Below are positions 1 to 5,813 of a stretch of 9,099 nucleotides of DNA, piece by piece. A program made the position numbers and the translations under genes. Source of the DNA: CAZCTC01 sp964501335 (GTDB lineage: Bacteria; Chloroflexota; Anaerolineae; B4-G1; SLSP01). The notes beneath the pieces were generated by a model, which was not told the DNA's origin, ran no database searches, and worked only from the letters and a program-made list of their open reading frames with translations. How positions within the stretch are numbered: position 1 is the stretch's first letter; every line of letters starts with the position of its first letter. The stretch is from NCBI GenBank assembly GCA_964501335.1, contig CAZCTC010000132.1:1-9099 (forward strand), read 5' to 3'.

Positions 1-50
1 TATTTTCGGCGGCTTCAGAAAGCCGCCGAAAATATGGGCTTTTTTTCCAG
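1..50 (-). repeat. Hairpin repeat copy R1 (partial, cut by window edge)
   Basis: Positions 1-15 and 20-34 are perfect inverted arms around a CAGA loop, with core CGGCGGCTT/AAGCCGCCG. On plus, the hairpin is followed by GGGC and a run of seven T (40-46), then CC. The same flank occurs beside the hairpins at 5699-5736 and, in the opposite direction, at 6974-7009 and 7131-7168. These flanks define this copy as lying on the minus strand, so its conserved tail would lie left of base 1, outside the window. Read on plus, it also resembles an intrinsic terminator for any plus-strand gene ending before the window. Confidence 0.8.
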
Positions 51-76
51 ACTAATCGCCCCGGTAGATTAAGAGA

Positions 77-397
77 TTATTGACCGTAGGTCTCAGCCAG
101 ATAGTCTACCAGAACTTTTTGTTCATCGGCGTTTAATTTGGCTCCCCGATTGATCATCTGTTGTACTATAGTCTCCCAGCGTTCTGGAGAGAGCTGCTCA
201 TTTTTGACTTTATCGAGGCCGTGGCATTGGGTGCAGCGTTCTTGAAGCAACGTGGCGCCGTCGGCGGTGGCTTCACCGGAACTGAGGGTGGCCGTTGCTT
301 CGGCGGCAGGGGGAGTGCTGCTCGTGCAGGCGCTTAACGCCAGCAACAGAACCAGTACGGTTACGACTGCCCCGAGAAGAAGGGTTTTAGATTTCAT
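77..397 (-). CDS. Small monohaem cytochrome c lipoprotein
   Basis: The product is 106 residues. The N-terminus is a lipoprotein signal: K2/K4, a hydrophobic stretch about 5-20, and lipobox LSAC with C24 as the likely lipidated cysteine. A Thr/Ala/Pro/Ser-rich linker (25-48) follows, then one class I cytochrome c fold. The haem motif is CTQCH (C55, C58, H59) and M81 is a good candidate for the distal ligand. The pattern of W74, M81, GA and YLA near the C-terminus matches small cytochromes of about 60-70 residues that carry electrons on the outer membrane face. The start is supported by AAGGAG (404-409 on plus), 6 nt upstream. A weak promoter is possible on minus, with -35 TTGCTT at 455-460 and -10 CACAAT at 433-438. 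The gene lies 161 bp downstream of the histidine kinase on the same strand, so it may be its own unit. The redox partner is unknown. Confidence 0.88.
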   Translation of the reverse strand: MKSKTLLLGAVVTVLVLLLALSACTSSTPPAAEATATLSSGEATADGATLLQERCTQCHGLDKVKNEQLSPERWETIVQQMINRGAKLNADEQKVLVDYLAETYGQ

Positions 398-497
398 TGC
401 AAGCTCCTTAATTGAAGAAGGATAATTCTTCTATTGTGTCCTGATTTTTAATTCAAGCAATTTATTTATTCTTTTTTATGATTGTTCCGGAAAAGCG

Positions 498-544
498 GGA
501 AAAAAGCCGGCTGCTAAACAAACCAACAAACAACCGCACAGGTC
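498..544 (+). repeat. Possible hairpin-deleted remnant of the modular repeat
   Basis: Just downstream of the kinase stop lies GGGAAAAAAGCC, then a short GGCTGC, then TAAACAAA. It ends at 533-544 with ACCGCACAGGTC. The order matches the modular element (GGAAAAAAGCC, hairpin, AAACAAAA, tail, ACCGCACAGGTCG), but the hairpin and most of the tail are missing. It fills much of the 398-558 gap; the rest of the gap holds the cytochrome gene's upstream region. Read on minus, GCCGGCTTTTTTCCC could be a very weak kinase terminator, but no good stem precedes it. Confidence 0.4.
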
Positions 545-558
545 AAAAACACAAAATA

Positions 559-1998
559 TCATTCTGTCCCGCAGTTCAGACGGATTTCAATGGTTACGCC
601 TTCACCGGGACGGCTGGTGATTTCAATGGTGCCGTCCTGGCCTTCGACCAACGCTTTCGCAATGGAAAGTCCCAGTCCGAAGCCGGCTTTTTTGGAGCGC
701 TCTTCTCCGCGGTAGAAGCGATCGAAGACATGGTCCAGGGTTTCCGGGCTCATTCCGGGACCTTCATCGTGTACCCGGAGGGTTACCTGATTCTCGATGG
801 TCTTTTCGGCGGAGACGGTAATCATTCCATAAGAATGTTTCAAGGCATTGTCGAGCAGGATCAGCAGCACCTGTTTCAGGGCATCCCGATCTCCCATCAC
901 GGTTACGTTTTCCGCATCTTCGATGATATCGCGCTGCCGATCCAGCTGGCGGGTTTGCCGGCAGACTTCGGCGACGAGCGCTTTCATCGGGATCGGCTCC
1001 TGCTTCAAACTACGGCCGGCATCGGCGCGGGCCAGAACCAGCAGATCGTTTACCAGACGGCTCAGCCGTTCGCTTTCTTCAATCAGATCGTTGAGAATGT
1101 CGGCTTGATCGGCCGGCGGGAGCGGGGGCGTGCGGCGCAGCAGGGCCAGATTGCCGCGCACCGTCGTCAGCGGGGTGCGGAGTTCGTGGGAGACATCGGC
1201 CACGAAATTGCGCTGCATATTCAGGGCCTCACTGACATGTTGATAGGCATCCTGTAACTGCGAGAGCATCGAATTGAAGGTAGTGGCGAGCTGTCCGATC
1301 TCATCTTCAGGGCCTTTGTAATCCACGCGCCGGGTGAAATCGCGTTCGTTGCCGATCGCCCGGGCGGTCTGGGTGATGCGATGGATCGGCGTCAGCGTAA
1401 TGCCGGAAAAGGCCCACCCGACGCCGAAGGCGATCAGGATGGTGAGGATGCTGATGGTGAACAGCATGCTGCTGAGCGTTTCCAGGGTGCGGTTTCGTTC
1501 GGCGAGGGAACGGGCGGTTTGCAGGATAAAGACCATTTTTCCGTTCAACATGACCGGACGGTTGTAAATCAGCATCGGCTCGTCATTGACTGTGGCGGTT
1601 TCCCACCAGACCTGTTGATTTTGCAGCGTCTGTAATCCTTCAGCGCTGAGCGGCAGTGCGGTATTGTTTCCTCCCGGGGGGGTGGCGGCCAGTGTCCCAT
1701 CGGCATTCAGCACCCGCACGATTTCGCGTTCGCGCAGATTGTGGAAGGTTTCGGAATCGGACAGGATTTCCAGGGGAATGCGCGGTTCGGCCTGTGCCGG
1801 GGGGGGGCCGGGGTCTTTGGGATTGGTCATCCGCCACAGGATCGATTGTCCCAAATCGATGCTGCTGCCGTTCAGATCGCGTTTCAGGGCATCGAGAGTT
1901 TCCCGAGATTGCAGGGTGTAAAGGGTGATGCTGAAGGCGATCAGCGTCAGAGCCAGAATGGCGCTATAGAGCAGGGTCAGGCGTAATCGGATGGACAT
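559..1998 (-). CDS. HAMP-domain sensor histidine kinase
   Basis: The 479-residue protein is a classical transmembrane sensor kinase that autophosphorylates a histidine and passes the phosphate to its regulator. Order of parts: TM1 about 8-28; an extracytoplasmic sensor region about 29-176 with a proline-rich stretch near 60-75; TM2 about 178-198; HAMP about 199-252; HisKA about 260-326 with H271 in the H-box SHELRTP; and an HATPase_c domain with N box DNALKHS (N384), G1 DEGPGM (411-416), F box FDRFYRG (425-431) and G2 GFGLGLSIAK (439-448). All catalytic boxes look intact. The ATG overlaps the regulator stop by one base (TAATG), which indicates translational coupling. The sensor region has no domain I recognise, so the signal is unknown. 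Confidence 0.96.
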   Translation of the reverse strand: MSIRLRLTLLYSAILALTLIAFSITLYTLQSRETLDALKRDLNGSSIDLGQSILWRMTNPKDPGPPPAQAEPRIPLEILSDSETFHNLREREIVRVLNADGTLAATPPGGNNTALPLSAEGLQTLQNQQVWWETATVNDEPMLIYNRPVMLNGKMVFILQTARSLAERNRTLETLSSMLFTISILTILIAFGVGWAFSGITLTPIHRITQTARAIGNERDFTRRVDYKGPEDEIGQLATTFNSMLSQLQDAYQHVSEALNMQRNFVADVSHELRTPLTTVRGNLALLRRTPPLPPADQADILNDLIEESERLSRLVNDLLVLARADAGRSLKQEPIPMKALVAEVCRQTRQLDRQRDIIEDAENVTVMGDRDALKQVLLILLDNALKHSYGMITVSAEKTIENQVTLRVHDEGPGMSPETLDHVFDRFYRGEERSKKAGFGLGLSIAKALVEGQDGTIEITSRPGEGVTIEIRLNCGTE

Positions 1999-2675
1999 TA
2001 TTCCCCTCGCAAAACGTAGCCAATGCCGCGTACGGTCTGGATCAGGCGGGGGCGTCCGCCGGTTTCCAGTTTTTTCCTCAGATAACCCACATAGACTTCC
2101 AGGACATTATCCTCGCCGCCGAAATCGTATCCCCAGACATCGGTCATCAACTGATTGCGGTCGAGTACCTGACGGGGATGGCGCATAAAGCAATGCAGCA
2201 GGTCGAATTCGGTCGGCGTGAGATCGAGATTCATCTCGTCGCGGCGTGCTTCGTGGGTCACGGGGTCGAGGTAGAGGTCGCCGATGGTGATGGCGACCCG
2301 GGCCGTCTGAGTGGCGACGCGACGCAGCAGGGCATGGACGCGGGCGACCAGCTCGGGGGGGGCGAACGGTTTGACCAGATAGTCGTCGGCGCCGCTTTCC
2401 AGCCCTTCCACCCGGTTTTCCAGGGCATCCCGGCCGGTCAGCATGAGGATGAAGGTGGTGTTGTTTTCGGCGCGCAGCCGGCGGATCACCGCCATTCCGT
2501 CCATTTGAGGCATCATCCAGTCCAGGACAATGAGATCGGGGTGATGTTCGTTGACCTGGATCAGCGCTTCCTGGCCGTTGGCGGCCGTAAAGGTTTCCAG
2601 GCCTTCGTAGCTCAGGGTACGCTGTAACATTTTCAGCAATTTGGGATCATCGTCGACGATCAACACGCCCGGCAT
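1998..2675 (-). CDS. OmpR/PhoB-family response regulator
   Basis: The 225-residue protein has a receiver domain (about 1-118) and a winged-helix DNA-binding domain (about 126-223). Receiver residues are intact: acidic pocket D8/D9, phosphoacceptor D52 in VLDWMMP, switch T80 and K102-P103. The effector domain shows the family signatures LTPTEFDLL (152-160), the recognition-helix region around DNVLEVYVGYLRKKL (189-203) and RGIGYVL (216-222). It should be activated by the kinase encoded just downstream. The start has AAAGGAG (2683-2689 on plus), 7 nt upstream. The 11-bp-phased motifs at 2738-2803 suggest that it binds its own promoter. Confidence 0.97.
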   Translation of the reverse strand: MPGVLIVDDDPKLLKMLQRTLSYEGLETFTAANGQEALIQVNEHHPDLIVLDWMMPQMDGMAVIRRLRAENNTTFILMLTGRDALENRVEGLESGADDYLVKPFAPPELVARVHALLRRVATQTARVAITIGDLYLDPVTHEARRDEMNLDLTPTEFDLLHCFMRHPRQVLDRNQLMTDVWGYDFGGEDNVLEVYVGYLRKKLETGGRPRLIQTVRGIGYVLRGE

Positions 2676-2721
2676 GGTTCAACTCCTTTTACTGCTTTCT
2701 GGCAGGTCGCTTTCTTTTCCG

Positions 2722-2803
2722 ATGATAGCTTATTTGGCTAAGAAATCCCTGAGAAAGGCTTTTTTCTCAGCGTTTTCTCAGGCTTCTCTTGGGGTTCTCT
2801 CAG
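2722..2803 (-). promoter_or_regulatory. Putative autoregulatory operator and promoter of the two-component operon
   Basis: Four copies of a nonamer like CTGAGAAAA lie on minus at exactly 11-bp steps (2795-2803, 2784-2792, 2773-2781, 2762-2770; the second is degenerate, CCAAGAGAA). Two more lie on plus, also 11 bp apart (CTAAGAAAT at 2738, CTGAGAAAG at 2749). One-turn spacing of direct repeats is typical of OmpR/PhoB-family binding sites. On minus, TATCAT (2727-2722) matches -10 at five of six bases. No good -35 is present. Its expected place, about 2745-2750, lies inside the proximal repeats, as at activator-dependent promoters. The predicted leader is about 40 nt. The converging arms can also form an 8-bp hairpin (2749-2756 with 2763-2770). 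No expression data support this. Confidence 0.5.
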
Positions 2804-2892
2804 TTTGCTTTTCTAGAATACCATTATCAGAGATTTTACGAAGAGTGGCAATGTCGAATAGATGTCGTCTCAGCGGTATTAAAAATAGCTAT

Positions 2893-3075
2893 CTGTGCGG
2901 TTAGCCCGGAGAACGAGAGAAAATGGCATGGTTTCGGCGGCTTTCTGAAGCCGCCGAAACCATAAAAAATAATCTTCTCTTTCTGTCCAGCGCGTCGCCC
3001 TTTGCCGGGCAAGAATCTGCTGCGGGATGTGAAAAACGGTTGTTAATCGGCTTTGCGAACGACTGCACAGATCGG
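2893..3075 (+). repeat. Modular hairpin repeat copy R2
   Basis: The hairpin at 2928-2963 has 16-bp perfect arms and a TCTG loop. It is followed by an A-rich stretch, CTTCTCTTTCTGTCCAGCGCG, TGCGGGATG (3021-3029), and finally ACTGCACAGATCGG (3062-3075). That last motif runs straight into the next copy. Upstream, CTGTGCGGT (2893-2901) is the end motif of the element in inverted orientation. The stretch from 2804 to 2892 holds nothing I can name. Confidence 0.75.
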
Positions 3076-3217
3076 AAAAAGCCTGTGTTTTTGCGCACAT
3101 TCTTATGTGCGCAAAAACACAAACAAAATAACTCTCTCTTTCCGTCCAGCGCGTCGTTTTTTACCGGGAAAGCACCTGTTGCGGGACGTGAAAATGTTTT
3201 TTAGCAGTACCGCATAA
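3063..3217 (+). repeat. Modular hairpin repeat copy R3
   Basis: The hairpin at 3084-3121 has 17-bp perfect arms and a TCTT loop, and starts 156 bp after the R2 hairpin. Its stem core (TTGCGCACAT/ATGTGCGCAA) differs from the other copies at both arms together. The tail has ACAAAATAACTCTCTC, CGTCC (3143-3147), GCACCTGTT, GCGGGACG (3181-3188) and ends near ACCGCATAA (3209). CGTCC can pair with GGACG (3184-3188) to form a second short stem. Confidence 0.75.
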
Positions 3218-3230
3218 TTCACTCAGATTG

Positions 3231-3264
3231 CACCACAAAGGCGCCAGGGATGTAGAGAAAAATC
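3231..3264 (+). repeat. Degenerate fragment of the CACCACAGAGGCAC repeat
   Basis: CACCACAAAGGCGCCAGG followed by GTAGAGAAAAATC resembles the first half of the GAGATTTCACC repeat at 7240, 8915 and 8994. It is wedged between modular copies R3 and R4, which suggests that one repeat landed inside or beside the other. Confidence 0.45.
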
Positions 3265-3393
3265 TATGTTTTCGCGGGCTTTCTGAAGCCCGCGAAAACA
3301 TAAACAAAAAAACTCTCTCCCCCCATCCTGCGCGGTGCCTTTTACCAAACAGAGGCTTTTTGCGGGATGTTAAAATGCCTACCGCACAGGTCG
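3254..3393 (+). repeat. Modular hairpin repeat copy R4
   Basis: The hairpin at 3265-3302 has 17-bp perfect arms (core TTCGCGGGCTT) and a TCTG loop. The tail reads AAACAAAAAAACTCTCTCC, then CATCC (3324-3328), CCAAACAGA, GCGGGATG (3362-3369) and ACCGCACAGGTCG (3381-3393). CATCC pairs with GGATG (3365-3369). The copy ends 93 bp before the glycosyltransferase start codon. Its closest relative is the inverted copy after that gene at 5606-5736, which shares exact blocks of the tail. Confidence 0.82.
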
Positions 3394-3486
3394 CTGAGTT
3401 ACTTTTGCGGTACTGCGTTTTTTATCTGCGTCAATGGACGAATGTCGGTCGAAACAGAACAAGAATGTGTTGCAGGAGGTTTTAAT

Positions 3487-5583
3487 ATGGAAGCATCCCT
3501 TAAATCTACCCTTGAATCTAAAGTTCGCGGGAAACTGTCCCGGGCGAGCGCTTTGCCCTTGATCGCCCTGGCGGCTATTGTCATCCTGGCGGCCGGCCTG
3601 CGCTTCGCCAACCTGAATTCTCTGGGGTATGTCAATCATTATTACAGCGCGGCGGTAGAATCGATGCTGCAATCCTGGCATAACTTTTTCTTTGTCGCCG
3701 CGGAGCCCGGAGGATCGGTGAGCGTTGACAAACCCCCGGTGGGCCTCTGGTTGCAGACGATCTCGGCCTATTTCTTCGGGGTCAATACCTTTGGCATTTT
3801 GTTCCCGCAGCTCCTGGCCGGTATTTTGTCGGTTGTCGTCGTCTACTATCTGGTCAAACGTTCTTTCGGGGAGATTGCCGGTTTGACGGCCGCTCTGGTC
3901 CTGGCGGTGACTCCGGTGGTGGTGGCGACCGACCGCAACAATACGATCGACAGCCCTTTGATCCTGACATTGTTGCTGGCGGCCTGGGCTTTTATCAAAG
4001 CGACGGAGAGCGGGCGGCTGCGGTATCTGCTGGTTGGAGCAACACTGGTAGGCATCGGCTTCAATATCAAGATGCTGGAAGCCTATCTGCCCGTGCCGGC
4101 TTTCTTTGCGCTTTATTTCCTGGGGGCGCCGACCGGACTCGGGCGTAAATTTGTCCATCTGACGCTGGCCGGCCTCTTGATGATCGGGATTTCGCTCTCC
4201 TGGGCTGTCGTTGTCGACCTCACGCCGGCGGATCAGCGCCCTTATGTGGGCAGCACGACCGACAATTCCGAGTTGAGCCTGATTTTGGGATATAACGGGG
4301 TGGATCGTCTTTTGGGACGGAATGCCGGCCGCAGCAGTGGGACGGCGACCGACGGCGCGCAGAATGGTACTTCTGGAGCCGGCGGGGCTTTTCCTGGCGG
4401 ACAGCTGCCCGGTCCAGGCGGACGGCCTCAAGGCCGGCCGGGCCAGGATGGCGGGCAATTGCCTCCTGACGGTGGTCCCGGCCCCGGCGATGGGGGCCAG
4501 TTTCCGCCTGGGGGAGGGCCCGGCGGGGGACGCGGGCCGGGCGGCAGTGATTTGGGCCAGATCGGCGTTTTGCGACTTTTCACGCCGCCGCTGAGCAAAG
4601 AGATCGGGTGGCTGCTTCCGTTCGGGGTGATCAGTGCCCTGGTCTTGCTTTTCAGTGTGCGTCTCAAGTGGCCGATCGCGCCGGAGCATCAGGCTCTGGT
4701 TCTCTGGGGTGGTTGGTTGGTGACGGAAGGCGTCTTCTTCAGTATCGCCGGTTTCTTCCATGAATATTATCTTTCGACGATGGGCGCTTCGCTGGCCGCC
4801 CTGGTCGGTATCGGTCTGGTGCAGTTCTGGCGGTTGAGTGAACGGCACCGGAAAGTGGGTGTGGGGTTGCTGCTGGCCGCGGTCGCTTTGACGTTGGGGG
4901 CTCAGTGGGTGACGGCTCACCACTACACGACGGATCTCTGGTGGCTGCCGATTCCGGTGGGCCTGTTTGGGGTGGGCGCCGGTCTATTGTTGGCGGCGAT
5001 TTTGCGGAATGGATGGGGCCGTCTGGCGCAGGCCGGCCTGGCCTGTGGGGTCGCTGCCATGTTGATCACGCCCGGTATCTGGTCGGGATTGACGGTGCTC
5101 AATGTCAGCAGCAACCAGTCGCTGCCGAGCGCTTACAATGGGCAAAAGTCGACGCAAAATCAGGTCGGCGGCCTGCAATACGACCAGAATCTATTGAGCT
5201 ATCTGGAGGCGGGAACTCAGGGGAGCAAATATTTGATGGCGGTTCCCAGCTCGATGCAGGGCGCGGATTATGTCCTGGCGACCGGACGCCCGGTCCTCTA
5301 TATGGGTGGTTTCATGGGGCAGGATCAGGTGTTGACGACGGAGGAACTGGCGCAACTGGTGAACGATGGGGAGCTGCGTTACATCTATTGGGGGGGGCGC
5401 GGCGGCTTCGGCAATCAGCAGAGTTCCATTTCTGCGTGGGTAGCGAGCCATTGCCGGACGGTATCGGGTTTTGAGACCACGACTCAGAATTTTGGGGCGC
5501 CGGACGGCACTTCGGGTGGGGACGGCCGTTCCCGTACCAACATGGGCGCCATGCAGGTTTCACTCTATGACTGTCAAAAGTAA
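3487..5583 (+). CDS. GT39-type (PMT/ArnT-like) polytopic membrane glycosyltransferase
   Basis: With start ATG 3487 (AGGAGG at 3474-3479, 7-nt spacer), the protein has 698 residues. An in-frame upstream ATG at 3367 lies inside repeat R4 and is rejected. Enzymes of this family transfer sugar from a polyprenyl-phosphate donor to an acceptor on the outer membrane face. Visible features: TM1 about 22-40; an external loop with YYSAAVESM, FFF and VDKPPVG (80-86); many TM segments to about residue 240; then YVGSTTDNS (253-261) and GYNG (268-271). A low-complexity Gly/Pro/Gln loop (about 281-353) comes next, then LRLF (362-365) and more TM segments with FHEYY (424-428). The C-terminal soluble domain (about 545-698) is Gly/Ser/Gln-rich. 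The layout resembles the YkcB-like branch common in Actinobacteria and Chloroflexota, where a Gly-rich loop at this place is usual. Donor, acceptor and true product are unknown. It stands alone between inverted repeats. Confidence 0.9.
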   Translation: MEASLKSTLESKVRGKLSRASALPLIALAAIVILAAGLRFANLNSLGYVNHYYSAAVESMLQSWHNFFFVAAEPGGSVSVDKPPVGLWLQTISAYFFGVNTFGILFPQLLAGILSVVVVYYLVKRSFGEIAGLTAALVLAVTPVVVATDRNNTIDSPLILTLLLAAWAFIKATESGRLRYLLVGATLVGIGFNIKMLEAYLPVPAFFALYFLGAPTGLGRKFVHLTLAGLLMIGISLSWAVVVDLTPADQRPYVGSTTDNSELSLILGYNGVDRLLGRNAGRSSGTATDGAQNGTSGAGGAFPGGQLPGPGGRPQGRPGQDGGQLPPDGGPGPGDGGQFPPGGGPGGGRGPGGSDLGQIGVLRLFTPPLSKEIGWLLPFGVISALVLLFSVRLKWPIAPEHQALVLWGGWLVTEGVFFSIAGFFHEYYLSTMGASLAALVGIGLVQFWRLSERHRKVGVGLLLAAVALTLGAQWVTAHHYTTDLWWLPIPVGLFGVGAGLLLAAILRNGWGRLAQAGLACGVAAMLITPGIWSGLTVLNVSSNQSLPSAYNGQKSTQNQVGGLQYDQNLLSYLEAGTQGSKYLMAVPSSMQGADYVLATGRPVLYMGGFMGQDQVLTTEELAQLVNDGELRYIYWGGRGGFGNQQSSISAWVASHCRTVSGFETTTQNFGAPDGTSGGDGRSRTNMGAMQVSLYDCQK

Positions 5584-5605
5584 GGGTGCCGGTAAGAGAA
5601 AATTA

Positions 5606-5750
5606 CGACCTGTGCGGTCAGGTTTTTAGCGTCCCGCAAAAGGTTCTGTTTGGCCCGAAACGCCGCGCTGGATGGGGGGAGAGAGTTATTTTTTTATTCA
5701 TATTTTCGGCGGCTTTCTGAAGCCGCCGAAAATATGGACTTTTTTCCAGA
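5606..5750 (-). repeat. Modular hairpin repeat copy R5, inverted
   Basis: Read on minus, this copy has TCTGGAAAAAAGTC, then a hairpin (5736-5699, 17-bp perfect arms), an A-rich stretch, AACTCTCTCCCCCCATCC, CCAAACAGA, TTTTGCGGGACGCTAAAA and ACCGCACAGGTCG (5618-5606). It aligns over its whole length with R4 but points the opposite way, so the two face each other across the glycosyltransferase gene. Its loop is CAGA in element orientation, whereas R1, R2, R4, R7 and R8 have TCTG. Confidence 0.82.
5699..5746 (+). terminator. Probable intrinsic terminator of the glycosyltransferase, supplied by the repeat
   Basis: A perfect 17-bp stem with a four-base loop (5699-5736) is followed three bases later by TTTTTT (5740-5745). 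It lies 115 nt after the glycosyltransferase stop and is the first strong stem-plus-T-tract on that strand. The stem base is AT-rich and the T-tract is slightly offset, so efficiency is uncertain. Confidence 0.45.
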
Positions 5751-5753
5751 TTA

Positions 5754-5813
5754 ACCGTACGGGTCGGAAAATTATCTTTTCGCACTGTCAGCGCGAAAAG
5801 ATGAACAAAAAAT
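5754..5813 (-). terminator. Diverged hairpin copy R6; possible terminator of the flavoprotein gene
   Basis: ATCTTTTCGC (5774-5783) and GCGAAAAGAT (5793-5802) form a 10-bp stem with a 9-base loop. On plus it is preceded by ACCGTACGGGTCGG (5754-5767) and AAAATT and followed by GAACAAAAAA, matching the R2/R3 junction and the tail start of the modular repeat. It is therefore read as a diverged copy cut off by the gene end. On minus it begins 11 nt after the flavoprotein stop and is followed by AATTTTCC, a weak T-tract. Confidence 0.4.

Noticed and set aside
478..1257. A 259-codon open frame on plus across the kinase gene
   Set aside because: It is the antisense shadow of the intact ATPase and HisKA domains on minus and has no recognisable motif of its own.
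2928..3121. Integron attC sites
   Set aside because: The hairpins are near-perfect palindromes without the GTTRRRY core or the unpaired bases typical of attC, and no integrase or cassette-like gene set is present.
2893..3393. CRISPR array
   Set aside because: Units are about 150-180 bp with long conserved tails rather than short repeats with unique spacers of constant length, and no cas gene is present.
3367..3486. Upstream in-frame start for the glycosyltransferase
   Set aside because: The extra 40 codons begin inside repeat R4, are not hydrophobic or conserved-looking, and the ATG at 3487 has a perfect AGGAGG at good spacing.
3379..4923. A 514-codon open frame on minus, antisense to the glycosyltransferase
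   Set aside because: It lies almost wholly inside a well-supported membrane protein gene on plus. The translation is rich in Arg/Gln/Pro without any domain or hydrophobic pattern, as expected of a shadow frame.
3265..5736. Insertion sequence or composite transposon around the glycosyltransferase
   Set aside because: Inverted copies do flank the gene, but no transposase is encoded and no target duplication can be read. The call is left as an observation rather than a mobile element.
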